From: Parvibacter caecicola
Lineage (GTDB): Bacteria; Actinomycetota; Coriobacteriia; Coriobacteriales; Eggerthellaceae
Direction of reading: 5' to 3'
Length of the DNA stretch: 64,000 nucleotides
NCBI RefSeq assembly: GCF_003725335.1
Contig: NZ_QIBY01000001.1
Location: forward strand, 62,001-126,000
Within the stretch, counting starts at the first letter, position 1, and each line of letters starts with the position of its first letter. The translations under genes were made by a program, and so were the position numbers. This document shows, piece after piece, positions 33,660 through 42,370 of the stretch. The notes beneath the pieces are model-generated. The model was given only the letters and a program-made list of their open reading frames with translations, was not told where the DNA came from and ran no database searches.

Positions 33660-35398
33660 TATCGGCTCCCTTCGCTCACAATTGCCCCGAACCCGCAGTA
33701 CTGGGCGCATTGGCCGCAGCCGATGCAAAGGGTTTGGTCGATGGATGCGAGCCCCATTTCCGGATCGCGGGCGATGGCGGGGCAGCCCAAGGTGGCGCAC
33801 ACCCCGCAGCCGGTGCACTTTGCGCTCACCGCGTAGGGCGCCTTCGAGGCGCGCTCCAGCAGTACGCAGGGGGCGCGGAACACCAGCACCGTGAGTTCGG
33901 GGCTGGCAAAGGCCTCCTTCAGCGCCGTGCGCACCTCAAGGGCGTTATGAGGGTTCACGGTGCGAATGTCTTCCACCCCCAGCGCGGCCACGATGGCCTC
34001 GATGTTCATTTCGCGGCTTGGGCGGTTCTGCAGGGTGACCCCGTTAAAGGGGTTGCCCTGGCGGCCGGTCATGGCGGTGGTGCGGTTGTCCAGGATGCAC
34101 ACAACGCCGTTGCCCTGGTTGTACACGGTGGATACCAGCGAGCTGAGGCCGGAATGGCCGAAGGTGGAGTCGCCGATGACGGCGGCTATGGGGCGATGCT
34201 CCGCCTCTCCGAAGCCCAGCTGCATCCCATGGGCCATGGAGATGGAAGCGCCCATGTCGAGGCAGGTGTCCATGGCCGACAGCGGCGGCAACGCCCCTAA
34301 GGTGTAGCAGCCGATGTCGCCGGTGACGATGGCGCGGGCGCGGGAAAGCTCCCGGAACACCAAACGATGGGGGCAGCCGGGGCACAGGGCCGGAGGCCGG
34401 GCGGGAAGGTCGGCGGCGGCGTCTGCATGGGGCGGTGTCGCTTGGCCGAAAGCCTGGCGGATGAGGCCGGGGGACATCTCGCCGTCCTCCGGCAGCGGAT
34501 GGGGCGGGTTGTCCGGGGTCACCCCCGCTGCCCGCACCGCGCTGCTCAGGTAAGTGGAACCCTCTTCCACCACGTAGCAGCTCTCAACCGAATTGGCGAA
34601 ACGGAGGAGCAGTTCCGGCGACAAAGGCCAGGTGACCCCCAGCTTCAATATGGAAGCATCCGGGAGTGCGTCCCTCACATGCTGGTACACCGCCCCCGAG
34701 CAGATGACGCCCATGCGGGCGCTGCGACGCTCGATGCGGTTGAACGGGCAGCTGCCGGCCCACTGCGTAAGCTGGCTCACCCGCTCTACTTGCACCTTCC
34801 GGCGCCCTTTGGCGAAAGCGGGCATCATCACCCATTTCACTGGGTTGCTCTCGTACTCCTTGCGGACGATTTGGTCCCTTTCCCCCACTTCGACGGGGGT
34901 GCGGGTGTGGGAGATGCGCACGGTAGAACGAAGGAACACCGGCACGTCGAACTGTTCGGACAAGGAAAAGGCCTCGCGGGCGAAGACCAGCGCTTCGGCC
35001 GAGTCGGACGGTTCCAGCATGGGGATCTTGGTCGCTTGTGCGTAGTAGCGGGAGTCCTGCTCGTTCTGGGAGGAGTACATGCCCGGGTCGTCGGCGGCCA
35101 GCACCACCAGGCCGCCCCCCACGCCGGTGTAGGCGGCGGTGAACAGCGGATCGGCCGCCACGTTCACCCCCACGTGCTTCATGGTCACCAGCACGCGGGC
35201 GCCGGCGGCACTGGCCCCCACCCCCACCTCGGCGGCCACTTTCTCGTTGGTGCACCACTCGGCGTACACGCCCTCTTTGGCGGCGAAGGCCTCCATGGTT
35301 TCAGTGGAAGGGGTGCCCGGATAGGCCGCGCCCACCGTGCAGCCGGCCTCCCATGCCCCTTGGGCTATGGCTTCGTTTCCCGAAAGCAGTTGCTTCAT
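33659..35398 (-). CDS. iorA: Indolepyruvate:ferredoxin oxidoreductase alpha subunit
   Basis: A 579-residue thiamine-diphosphate enzyme. The N-terminal pyrimidine-binding domain starts MKQLLSGNEAIAQGAWEAG. A TPP-binding domain has GDIGCYTLG and GDSTFGHSG. At the C-terminus are two ferredoxin clusters, CTGCGVCATLGCPA and CIGCGQCAQYCGFG. It converts indolepyruvate, phenylpyruvate or hydroxyphenylpyruvate to the acyl-CoA and reduced ferredoxin. It is co-transcribed with iorB, ACT1 and paaK1 and preceded by an FHA gene. Confidence 0.94.
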   Translation of the reverse strand: MKQLLSGNEAIAQGAWEAGCTVGAAYPGTPSTETMEAFAAKEGVYAEWCTNEKVAAEVGVGASAAGARVLVTMKHVGVNVAADPLFTAAYTGVGGGLVVLAADDPGMYSSQNEQDSRYYAQATKIPMLEPSDSAEALVFAREAFSLSEQFDVPVFLRSTVRISHTRTPVEVGERDQIVRKEYESNPVKWVMMPAFAKGRRKVQVERVSQLTQWAGSCPFNRIERRSARMGVICSGAVYQHVRDALPDASILKLGVTWPLSPELLLRFANSVESCYVVEEGSTYLSSAVRAAGVTPDNPPHPLPEDGEMSPGLIRQAFGQATPPHADAAADLPARPPALCPGCPHRLVFRELSRARAIVTGDIGCYTLGALPPLSAMDTCLDMGASISMAHGMQLGFGEAEHRPIAAVIGDSTFGHSGLSSLVSTVYNQGNGVVCILDNRTTAMTGRQGNPFNGVTLQNRPSREMNIEAIVAALGVEDIRTVNPHNALEVRTALKEAFASPELTVLVFRAPCVLLERASKAPYAVSAKCTGCGVCATLGCPAIARDPEMGLASIDQTLCIGCGQCAQYCGFGAIVSEGSR

Positions 35399-35402
35399 GG
35401 GC

Positions 35403-35849
35403 CTATACCTCCTCTTCTTCGTACTGGAGGCTGTAAGAGCCGATCTGGATCATGTCGCCGGGCCTGAGCACCTTCATGTCCACGTTGGCGTTGTTCACCC
35501 AAACGCCGTTGTAGGAGTTCTCGTCGCGGATGGTGTAGGCGCCCCCCAGCTTTTCCACGGTGGCGTGCAGGCGCGATACCGTCATGTCGTTGAGGAAGAT
35601 GCCACTGTTGGGATGGCGGCCGATGGTGAGGGGCTCCTCCCCCAGCGGATACGCGGTGCCGGCGCGGCGGCCGCGCATGATGCGCAGCACGCCTTGGAAC
35701 TGCTGCGGGGTTTCGGCGGCCGTTGCTTGCGGCTGCACCGGCACAGGGGTGAATTTCTGGGTGGCCCCTTGGAATTTGAAGCCGCACACGGGGCAGCTCT
35801 CGGCTCCCTCCGGCACGGCGGATTGGCATACGGGACAGGTTTGGGTCAT
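35403..35849 (-). CDS. Zinc-ribbon FHA-domain protein
   Basis: A 148-residue protein. The N-terminus has two CxxC pairs (CPVCQSAVPEGAESCPVCGF), a zinc-ribbon. The C-terminal ~90 residues form a forkhead-associated domain (TIGRHPNSGIFLNDMTVSRLHATVE, then NGVWVNN) that binds phosphothreonine. It starts 28 bases after dacF and ends four bases before iorA. The presence of a phosphopeptide reader implies a Ser/Thr kinase elsewhere in the genome. Confidence 0.85.
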   Translation of the reverse strand: MTQTCPVCQSAVPEGAESCPVCGFKFQGATQKFTPVPVQPQATAAETPQQFQGVLRIMRGRRAGTAYPLGEEPLTIGRHPNSGIFLNDMTVSRLHATVEKLGGAYTIRDENSYNGVWVNNANVDMKVLRPGDMIQIGSYSLQYEEEEV

Positions 35850-35876
35850 GGCGGCCTCCTTATGGGGTTGCGGGCT

Positions 35877-37307
35877 TTAAGCCGCGGCTGCGGCGGGGGT
35901 TACGGGCTTGATTTGGTTGATTACCGAGGCGCTGGCCTCAAGGGTGGTGCCGGTGAAGCCGGCGATGAAGCGCTGGAACCAAATGCCCAGCCCCTCGAAG
36001 AAATCCGGGGCGGGAACGCTCTCGCAGGCGATGAGATCCTGCTTGGCCAGCAGTTCCCCGTTTTGGTAGAAGATGGCCTGCCCCACCACTTGCCCGGCGG
36101 TCACTTCGCCTTCTATGTCGTCGAAGGTGAAGGTTTGCTCTATTTCGCCGTCGAAGGCGAAAACGTCTACGGCGGCGGCCGGGTCGGCGAAGGTGACGGG
36201 CACTGTCTTGTCGATCCAGGCGGCCAGCGGCGCGTAGGCCACCACCGGCACGGTGGCCGTCTCGCCGCTCAGGGTGGCGGTAGTGGTGGTGTTCGACTGG
36301 GCCAGCGTGTAGGAAACGATGTGGGAGGAGTACCAGTCGTAGAGGTTCACCACGTCGTCGAAGCGCTGTTCTTCCGAAGCGGAATCCAGCACGATGCCCA
36401 AAAGCAGCGTGTCCGGCTTCTGGCAGGCGCCGGCAAAGCAGGGGCCTGCCGCCGAGGTGTAGCCGGTTTTGATGCCGCAGGCCCCTTCGTACACCCCCAG
36501 CAGCAAATCGGTGCTCTGGAGGGTGATGGTGGCTGGGGAGCCGTTGCGGGTGACGGCCACGTTGGCCGTGGCCTGGTCCACCGCGGTGCGGAAGGTTTCG
36601 TTTTTCATGGCCGCTTGGCACAGAAGGGCCACGTCGCGAGCGCTGCAGTGCATCTCGTCAGAGAAGTCCCCCATGTCAAGCCCATGGGGATTGGCGAAAA
36701 CCGATTCGGTCATGCCCAGCTGCTGCGCCTTTTCGTTCATGGCGTTCACGAAGGCGGCGAAGGGCGTGCCCTCGTCGCTGTTGGCGGACCCGTCCGCCCC
36801 TCCTGCCGCTGCGCCGTTTTGCAGCAGCACCCCCCCCACTGATTCGGCGATGGCCACTGCGGCGTCGTTGCCCGAGGGCACCAGCAAGGCGCTCAAGGCT
36901 TGGTCGAGCGTCATCACGTCCCCCGCTTGCAGCCCAGCGGTAGACTCCCCCACCGAGGCGGCGTAGCGGCTCACTTCGACGCGGGTATCCAACGGCGCGT
37001 TCTCCAGTGCCACCAGCGCGGTCATCACTTTGGTAATGGAGGCGATGGGAACCTGTTCGTCGGCTTTGCGTTCGAACAGCACAGTGCCGTCTTCTGCCAT
37101 CAGACAGGCGTACTCGGCATCGATGGAGGGGCACTCGTCCTCCGGCAGGCCGCGCATCTCCACGGTGGCTCCCGTGATGACGTCGCTGGAGCGCACGTCG
37201 GCCCATGCCGTGCCAGGGCACAGGGCCACCGCGAGCATAAGGGCAAGGGCGCCCGCAAAAAAGCGCGCGCCCTTGGCAGAAACATTGTCAGAAAGGTTAC
37301 AGGTCAT
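35877..37307 (-). CDS. D-alanyl-D-alanine carboxypeptidase (penicillin-binding protein)
   Basis: A 476-residue exported peptidoglycan carboxypeptidase of the DacA/DacF class. A Sec signal peptide runs to about residue 35 (CPGTAWADV). The active-site motifs are SITK, SGN and KTG (in GIKTGYTSAAG). A C-terminal beta-rich domain precedes a hydrophobic end typical of membrane-attached DacF. The ATG at 37307 overlaps the end of the ACT2 gene by 11 bases. It trims stem peptides; its placement in an aryl-acid fermentation operon seems incidental. Confidence 0.92.
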   Translation of the reverse strand: MTCNLSDNVSAKGARFFAGALALMLAVALCPGTAWADVRSSDVITGATVEMRGLPEDECPSIDAEYACLMAEDGTVLFERKADEQVPIASITKVMTALVALENAPLDTRVEVSRYAASVGESTAGLQAGDVMTLDQALSALLVPSGNDAAVAIAESVGGVLLQNGAAAGGADGSANSDEGTPFAAFVNAMNEKAQQLGMTESVFANPHGLDMGDFSDEMHCSARDVALLCQAAMKNETFRTAVDQATANVAVTRNGSPATITLQSTDLLLGVYEGACGIKTGYTSAAGPCFAGACQKPDTLLLGIVLDSASEEQRFDDVVNLYDWYSSHIVSYTLAQSNTTTTATLSGETATVPVVAYAPLAAWIDKTVPVTFADPAAAVDVFAFDGEIEQTFTFDDIEGEVTAGQVVGQAIFYQNGELLAKQDLIACESVPAPDFFEGLGIWFQRFIAGFTGTTLEASASVINQIKPVTPAAAAA

Positions 37308-37719
37308 AGACTTCTTCCGGGGAGACAAGGGCGAAGCCCTCCTCCACCAGGGCCTCCTCAACTTCGGGGTTGTTGATTTTCAGCACGTCGATGGCGCTTC
37401 CGTCATCCACAGTGAAACAATAGCCGTACTCTATGGAGAAATGGCGGCTGTCACAGAATTCCAACAGATGGGCCAGGGCGCCCGGCTGGTCGGGAAGACG
37501 CACCGCCACTACCGAGGTGGCCGAGGCGCGCAGGCCGGCGGCCGTCAGCTGCTCCACTGCCACCTGGGGCTTGTCGCAGAAGATGCGGGCCAGGCCGAAC
37601 GTGGCGGTGTCTGCCAGGAACAGGGCGCGCATGTTCAGGCCGGCGTCGGAGATGACCCGTACCGCTTCGGCCAGTCGGCCGTTGTCGTTTTCGAGGAAAA
37701 TGGTGACTTGGGTAATCAT
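37297..37719 (-). CDS. ACT-domain protein 2
   Basis: A 140-residue double-ACT protein (ITQVTIFLENDNGRLAEAV, then LPDQPGALAHLLEFC) paralogous to the one at 32640-33074. Its ATG touches the stop of paaK2. It probably senses an amino acid or aryl metabolite to tune the ligase. The order paaK2-ACT2 here and ACT1-paaK1 there indicates a rearranged duplication. Confidence 0.86.
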   Translation of the reverse strand: MITQVTIFLENDNGRLAEAVRVISDAGLNMRALFLADTATFGLARIFCDKPQVAVEQLTAAGLRASATSVVAVRLPDQPGALAHLLEFCDSRHFSIEYGYCFTVDDGSAIDVLKINNPEVEEALVEEGFALVSPEEVYDL

Positions 37720-39027
37720 TTAGTTCTTCGCCTCCCGAAGGTCGATGACGCGCTTCGCCTTGCCCTCCGACCGCTCGATGGTCTTGGGCTCCACCAGTTT
37801 GATATCCACGTTCACTTGCAGGTTGCTCTTCAGTTCCGCCGCCAGGCGATTGCGCAGATCTTCTAGGCGCCGCACCTCGTCGATGGGGAAATCCGGCTCG
37901 GTTTCCACGCGCAGCTCCACGTGGTCGAGCGGGCCCTTGGTAGTGAGGATGATCTGGTACTGAGTGGCGATCTCGGGGAACGTGGTGATAACTTGCTCGA
38001 TTTGCGAGGGGAACACGTTCACGCCGCGGATGATGAGCATGTCGTCGGTGCGGCCGCGGAAGCGGTCGATCTTGCGATGGGTGCGCCCGCACGCGCAGGG
38101 CTCCGAAACGATGCGGGTGACGTCGCGGGTGCGGTAGCGCACCAACGGGGTGCACTCGCGGGTAAGGGTGGTGATCACCAGCTCGCCCCACTCTCCGTCC
38201 GGCAGCGGCTCAAGGGTTTCGGGGTCGATGATCTCGCAGTAGAAGTGGTCTTCGGCCACGTGCAGGCCGCCTCGTTCGGCGCACTCCATGGCAACGCCGG
38301 GCCCCATCACTTCCGAAAGGCCGTACACGTCGCAGTACTGGATGCCCAGCTTGTCGGCGATTTCCTGGCGCATGTTCTCGGAAGCCGGTTCGGCGCCGAA
38401 GATGCCGGCGGAGATTTGGAACTCTTCTGCCGGGTTGTAACCCATCTCGATGGCGGTGTCGGCTATGAGCAGCGCATAGGAAGGGGTGCAGGCCAGAATA
38501 TCGGTGCCGCAGTCCTTCATCATCTGCACCTGGCGCTTGGTGTTGCCCGAAGAGGTGGGGATGACGGTGCAGCCCATCGCCTCGCCGCCCGCATGGGCCC
38601 CCAAACCTCCGGTGAACAGACCGTAGCCATAGGAAACCTGGATGGTGGAATTGGCATCGCCGTTCACCATGGCAATGCCGCGGGCGAAGCAATCGCCCCA
38701 GTTCTCCAGGTCGGCGGCGGTATGCCCCACTACCGTGGCCTGCCCAGTGGTGCCAGACGAGGCGTGGATGCGGGCTACGTCCTTGTTCTTTCGGGCAAAC
38801 ATGCCGAAGGGGTAGGCATCCCGCAAATCCTGTTTAATCGTGAAGGGGAACTTGGTAAGGTCCTCCAGGGAGGCCAAATCTTGCGGTTTCACCCCCAGCT
38901 CGTCGAAACGGCGGCGATACAGCTCCACGTTCTGGTAGCAATTCTCGAATGACTCCCTCATGCGCTGCAGTTGCAGCTGGGCGAGTTCGTCCCGGGGCAT
39001 GGTTTCAATTTCGGGTTGGTAGTACAC
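37720..39027 (-). CDS. paaK: Phenylacetate-CoA ligase 2
   Basis: A second AMP-forming aryl-acyl-CoA ligase. Motifs include RIHASSGTTGQATVVGHT, YGLSEVMGPGVAME and VRYRTRDVTRIVSE, with a C-terminus EGKAKRVIDLREAKN. The GTG at 39027 with GGAAGG upstream gives 435 residues, starting YYQPEIETMPRDE as expected for the family; longer upstream frames lack support. Two different ligases suggest different aryl acids, such as phenyl, hydroxyphenyl or indole (inference). Confidence 0.92.
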   Translation of the reverse strand: MYYQPEIETMPRDELAQLQLQRMRESFENCYQNVELYRRRFDELGVKPQDLASLEDLTKFPFTIKQDLRDAYPFGMFARKNKDVARIHASSGTTGQATVVGHTAADLENWGDCFARGIAMVNGDANSTIQVSYGYGLFTGGLGAHAGGEAMGCTVIPTSSGNTKRQVQMMKDCGTDILACTPSYALLIADTAIEMGYNPAEEFQISAGIFGAEPASENMRQEIADKLGIQYCDVYGLSEVMGPGVAMECAERGGLHVAEDHFYCEIIDPETLEPLPDGEWGELVITTLTRECTPLVRYRTRDVTRIVSEPCACGRTHRKIDRFRGRTDDMLIIRGVNVFPSQIEQVITTFPEIATQYQIILTTKGPLDHVELRVETEPDFPIDEVRRLEDLRNRLAAELKSNLQVNVDIKLVEPKTIERSEGKAKRVIDLREAKN

Positions 39028-39114
39028 CTGGGGGCATCCTTCCGTGAGGTGATGGCAACTGCTGCCGAGCGCAGGGAAAACCCTGAATTTCGGCACAGGG
39101 AAAGACTATCCCAT

Positions 39115-39756
39115 TTACGGGCGATTGGAGCCGGCGTTGGGCTGCTTTTGGGCGAGGGCCGCAAGAGCAGCCCTCGCGTAGTAGACGGTGGTGCCGATAG
39201 ACAGCGCCAGGCCGGCGTAAATAAACCAAATGCCCCAACAAACCGCCTCCCCGTTAAAGCCGGGCAGCCAGGAGAGGTCGCACAGCCCCAGCCCCGGCAC
39301 CAAGGGCCAATTGAGAATGAGGGCCGCAAATCCGATGAAAAGGAAGGTGGTGGCGAACTTGCCGGGGTAAATGACAGGGATTCGGATGGACTTCTTGAAC
39401 AGGAGCCAAGCCCCTCCCCCCACCACCAGGGCGTCCCGGGCCACGATGAGCACGATGACCCATAAAGGAACGCGTCCCACCAGGAAAACCCCCAAAACGC
39501 CCACCACCATGAGGGCGCGGTCCACTACGGGGTCGAGCAGTTGCCCCAGCTTGGAAACCGTATGGGTGCGCCGCGCTATCTGGCCGTCCAAGAAATCGGT
39601 GGTGGCGGCCGCGGCGAACACTGCAGCAGCGGCGATGTTTTGGCCGTTCAGCAGCAGTACCAGGTACACGGGCACCATGCAAAGGCGAATAAAGGATATA
39701 ACGTTGGGGATGGTGAGAACTTTATTGGTGACAATTTCTTGGCTGTGTTCGCTCAT
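39115..39756 (-). CDS. CDP-alcohol phosphatidyltransferase (second PgsA-like)
   Basis: A 213-residue membrane enzyme with about five to six spans and the full signature DFLDGQIARR...GQLLDPVVDR near residues 48-75. It makes phosphatidylglycerophosphate or another phospholipid; cardiolipin synthase of the CDP-alcohol type is possible. ATG 39756 (MSEHSQE) was chosen because upstream codons run toward the Ech hairpin. Its coexistence with the PgsA-CinA fusion at 5439 suggests different products. Confidence 0.85.
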   Translation of the reverse strand: MSEHSQEIVTNKVLTIPNVISFIRLCMVPVYLVLLLNGQNIAAAAVFAAAATTDFLDGQIARRTHTVSKLGQLLDPVVDRALMVVGVLGVFLVGRVPLWVIVLIVARDALVVGGGAWLLFKKSIRIPVIYPGKFATTFLFIGFAALILNWPLVPGLGLCDLSWLPGFNGEAVCWGIWFIYAGLALSIGTTVYYARAALAALAQKQPNAGSNRP

Positions 39757-39808
39757 ACGAAAAGAATCTCGCTCCTTGGTCCCCCCATTACATGCAAAAG
39801 GGCATTTT

Positions 39809-39845
39809 AACAGTGAATCGCCCATATTAGGGGCGATTCACTGTT
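39809..39845 (-). terminator. Hairpin ending the Ech operon
   Basis: A perfect 15-bp stem (39809-39823 with 39831-39845) with a 7-base loop stands 55 bases after the last Ech gene. The T tail is short on either strand, but position and stability suggest termination or 3' protection of the hydrogenase mRNA. Confidence 0.65.
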
Positions 39846-39899
39846 CATTACAAAACTGTAGCGAAGCTTAAGGGCGGACGGGACGGGCCGCAATTGCCT

Positions 39900-40259
39900 T
39901 TACGCTTTGTCGACCTTGGGGTCAGGGATGAAGGACACGCTCTCGAACTTGCCGGTAGTCACGGACTTGAGGTCGGGAGAGGTGGACAGCGCCTGCCTTG
40001 GGCACGCCCGCACGCAAGAGTCGCACAGGATGCAGTGGAAGGAGTAGATGGCCCAGATGCGCCCCTTGCGGTCCACGTTGATGGCGTCGCACGGGCAGGC
40101 CTTCTGGCAGATGCCGCAGAGAATGCACTTGTCCTCGTCTATGACGATGTGGCCGCGCAAGCCGACCGGTGCCTCTTTTTTCTCGGCCGGGTACTGGCAG
40201 GTTTCCGGCTTTTTGAACAGCGATCCAAAGGTCATACCCCCCAGCTTGAAGGAAGTCAC
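39900..40259 (-). CDS. echF: Ech hydrogenase ferredoxin subunit (EchF/NuoI-like)
   Basis: A 119-residue protein with two [4Fe-4S] motifs, CILCGICQKACPCD and CILCDSCVRACPRQ, the NuoI/EchF type. It passes electrons from soluble ferredoxin to the hydrogenase core. It is the last of six tightly packed genes in the order echA-B-C-D-E-F, the same order as described for methanogen Ech. A hairpin follows. Confidence 0.88.
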   Translation of the reverse strand: MTSFKLGGMTFGSLFKKPETCQYPAEKKEAPVGLRGHIVIDEDKCILCGICQKACPCDAINVDRKGRIWAIYSFHCILCDSCVRACPRQALSTSPDLKSVTTGKFESVSFIPDPKVDKA

Positions 40260-40265
40260 AGAAAC

Positions 40266-41354
40266 CTACCTTTCGGTGCAGCTGATGCACGGGTCGATGG
40301 TGAGCACAATCATGTTGACGTCGGCGAAATCGCAGCCATCCAGCGCCTTCACCATGCCAGCAATGTTTTGGCTGGTGGGCGTGCGCATGCGCATGCGCTC
40401 CAGGTACTTACTGCCGTTGCCGCGGGCGTAGTAGTAGCACTCGCCGCGGGGCTGCTCCAGTACGTTGCAAGCTTCCGCATCGGCGGCAGGGGCTCCCTTC
40501 ACCGGCACGGCGATGTCGCCGGCGGGCATCTTCGCCGCCAGCTCTTTGATGATGTCGATGGATTGAAGCACCTCTTTGCAGCGCACCACCACGCGGCCGT
40601 AGCAGTCTCCCTCGTTGGAAAGGATGGGCTGGAAATCGGAGAGGTCGCCGTAAGCGCCCTTGCCGAATTGGCGCACGTCGTAGTTCACATTGGAAGCGCG
40701 AGCGAAGGGGCCCACCATGGAGAGCTCCAGGGCGTCTTCGTGGGAAAGGTAGCCCACTCCCACCGTGCGGTTTTTCACCGAGTAGTCGGAAATGAGGGTG
40801 TTCATGATCTGCAGGTACTCGTCGGTGATGCCTTCCAGCACCGAGATCACCTCGGCCATCTGGGCATCGTCGATGTCACGCACCACGCCGCCCACGCACA
40901 CCACCGAAAGGATGACGCGGCCGCCGGTGGTTTTCTCGAACAGGGTGAGCACCCGCTCCCGCAGGCGCCAGCAGTGCATGAACATACTCTCGAAGCCGAA
41001 GGCGTCCGCTGCCAGGCCCAGCCACAGGATGTGAGAATGGATACGGGACAACTCGTGCCAGATGACGCGCAGGTACTGGGCGCGCTTGGGAACTTCTACC
41101 CCCATCAGCTGCTCTACCGTCTCGGCATAGCCCAGCGAGTGGCCCATGGCGCAGATGCCGCAGATGCGCTCGGCCACGTAAACGAACTGGTTGTAGTCCT
41201 TGGTTTCCACCAGTTTCTCAAGGCCGCGGTGCACGAACCCGATCTGAGGGATGGCCTCCACTACCTTCTCGTCTTCCACCACAAGGTCGAGGTGAAGGGG
41301 CTCGGGCAGCACAGGGTGCTGCGGGCCGAAGGGAATTACCGTTGCCTTTCCCAT
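40266..41354 (-). CDS. echE: Ech-type group 4 [NiFe] hydrogenase large subunit
   Basis: A 362-residue NuoD-like protein that keeps both nickel-binding cysteine pairs: RICGICAMGHSLGY near residue 64 and DPCISCTER at the very C-terminus. Complex I NuoD lacks these, so this is a hydrogenase. The protein ends directly after the motif, so there is no C-terminal peptide to be removed by a maturation protease, as known for some Ech and CooH enzymes. It overlaps echD by one base. The active site would evolve H2 from reduced ferredoxin. Confidence 0.93.
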   Translation of the reverse strand: MGKATVIPFGPQHPVLPEPLHLDLVVEDEKVVEAIPQIGFVHRGLEKLVETKDYNQFVYVAERICGICAMGHSLGYAETVEQLMGVEVPKRAQYLRVIWHELSRIHSHILWLGLAADAFGFESMFMHCWRLRERVLTLFEKTTGGRVILSVVCVGGVVRDIDDAQMAEVISVLEGITDEYLQIMNTLISDYSVKNRTVGVGYLSHEDALELSMVGPFARASNVNYDVRQFGKGAYGDLSDFQPILSNEGDCYGRVVVRCKEVLQSIDIIKELAAKMPAGDIAVPVKGAPAADAEACNVLEQPRGECYYYARGNGSKYLERMRMRTPTSQNIAGMVKALDGCDFADVNMIVLTIDPCISCTER

Positions 41355-41920
41355 TACTTCTCCTCCTTTTCAGCCTTGGCCGCTTTGACCTCCATGGCGG
41401 CGCGCACTTTGGCGGCCTTTTCCGGGTCCATGCCCGCCAGCTTCGCCTCCATGTCGTCGGCGGCAGCGCCCTGTCCTACTTTGGCCTTGGCCTCTTTTGC
41501 CGCCTTGGCCGCAGCCACCTTGGCCGCCTTTTCGCGGGCCGCTTTCTGGGCGGGGGAAATCACCGTCATGGGCTCGGGGGTGGCCAGCGCGTAGAAGGCG
41601 CCGTGGAAATCGATGGCGATGCCGTCGAAGTTGATGCCGAAAAGGTCGTGGATCTCGTTTTCCCACACGAAGGCCTCAAGGAAGTCGCCGGTGATGGAGG
41701 GCATATGGGTGCCCTTCGCCAGCTTCTCCACCTTGTAGTTCTCCAGAAGGCCGGTTGCCATGTCCATGAACGAGTAGATGAGGTCGATGCCCTCTTCCCC
41801 GTTCACGGCAAGCGTTTGCACGTAGCGCCATTGCCGCTGCTTGCAGGCGGCCACGGTCTCGCTGAGGCTGTCTGCGGGGATGGTCGTAAATTGAGTGGTG
41901 TATTTCATGGGCGCTCTCAC
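41354..41920 (-). CDS. echD: Ech hydrogenase NuoC-like subunit with Ala/Lys tail
   Basis: A 188-residue protein. Residues ~1-120 resemble the NuoC 30-kDa domain (ENEIHDLFGINFDGIAIDFHG). From ~125 onward there is a Lys/Ala/Glu-rich helical tail, unusual for the family, with no recognised domain. Start and stop codons overlap echC (ATG within four bases of its stop) and echE. The core supports large-subunit assembly; the tail's role is unknown. Confidence 0.87.
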   Translation of the reverse strand: MRAPMKYTTQFTTIPADSLSETVAACKQRQWRYVQTLAVNGEEGIDLIYSFMDMATGLLENYKVEKLAKGTHMPSITGDFLEAFVWENEIHDLFGINFDGIAIDFHGAFYALATPEPMTVISPAQKAAREKAAKVAAAKAAKEAKAKVGQGAAADDMEAKLAGMDPEKAAKVRAAMEVKAAKAEKEEK

Positions 41921-42360
41921 TTTCCTTTCTTCGCCTCGGCCAGCGCTTTGGACTTTTGGTCCAGCACTTCCACGCCGGCCACGATGGCGTCGATGAGGGT
42001 TTCGGGGCGCACAGCGCAGCCCGGTGCGTACACGTCAACCGGAATGGCCTGGTCAACGCCGCCGATGACGTTGTAGCAGTCGCTGAAGATGCCGCCGGTA
42101 CAGGCGCAAATGCCGCAGGCCACCACAACTTTGGGCTCCAGCATTTGGTTGTAAATCTCCCGCACCACCTCGATGTTGCGTTCGTTCACCGAGCCGGTTA
42201 CCAGGAATATGTCGGCATGTTTGGGGTTGCCGGTGTTCACCACGCCGAAACGCTCGCCGTCGAAGCCGGGGCACAAGGTGGCCAGCACCTCGATGTCGCA
42301 GCCGTTGCAGCTGGAGCCGTCGTAGTGGATCACCCAGGGGGATTTGGAAGCAAAAGCCAT
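41917..42360 (-). CDS. echC: Ech hydrogenase small subunit (NuoB-like)
   Basis: A 147-residue subunit holding the proximal [4Fe-4S] cluster. Cluster cysteines are seen in SSCNGCDIEVLA, CGICACTGG and YAPGCAVRPE. It matches EchC/NuoB and has no TAT signal, as expected for a cytoplasm-facing group 4 enzyme. It sits between the membrane subunit echB and echD. Confidence 0.92.
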   Translation of the reverse strand: MAFASKSPWVIHYDGSSCNGCDIEVLATLCPGFDGERFGVVNTGNPKHADIFLVTGSVNERNIEVVREIYNQMLEPKVVVACGICACTGGIFSDCYNVIGGVDQAIPVDVYAPGCAVRPETLIDAIVAGVEVLDQKSKALAEAKKGK

Positions 42361-42370
42361 GGGGTACCTC

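Noticed and set aside
33660..33818. N-terminal extension of iorB
   Set aside because: The extension is out-of-frame iorA sequence; the normal IorB start MAQTKTVLL at 33659 overlaps the iorA stop.
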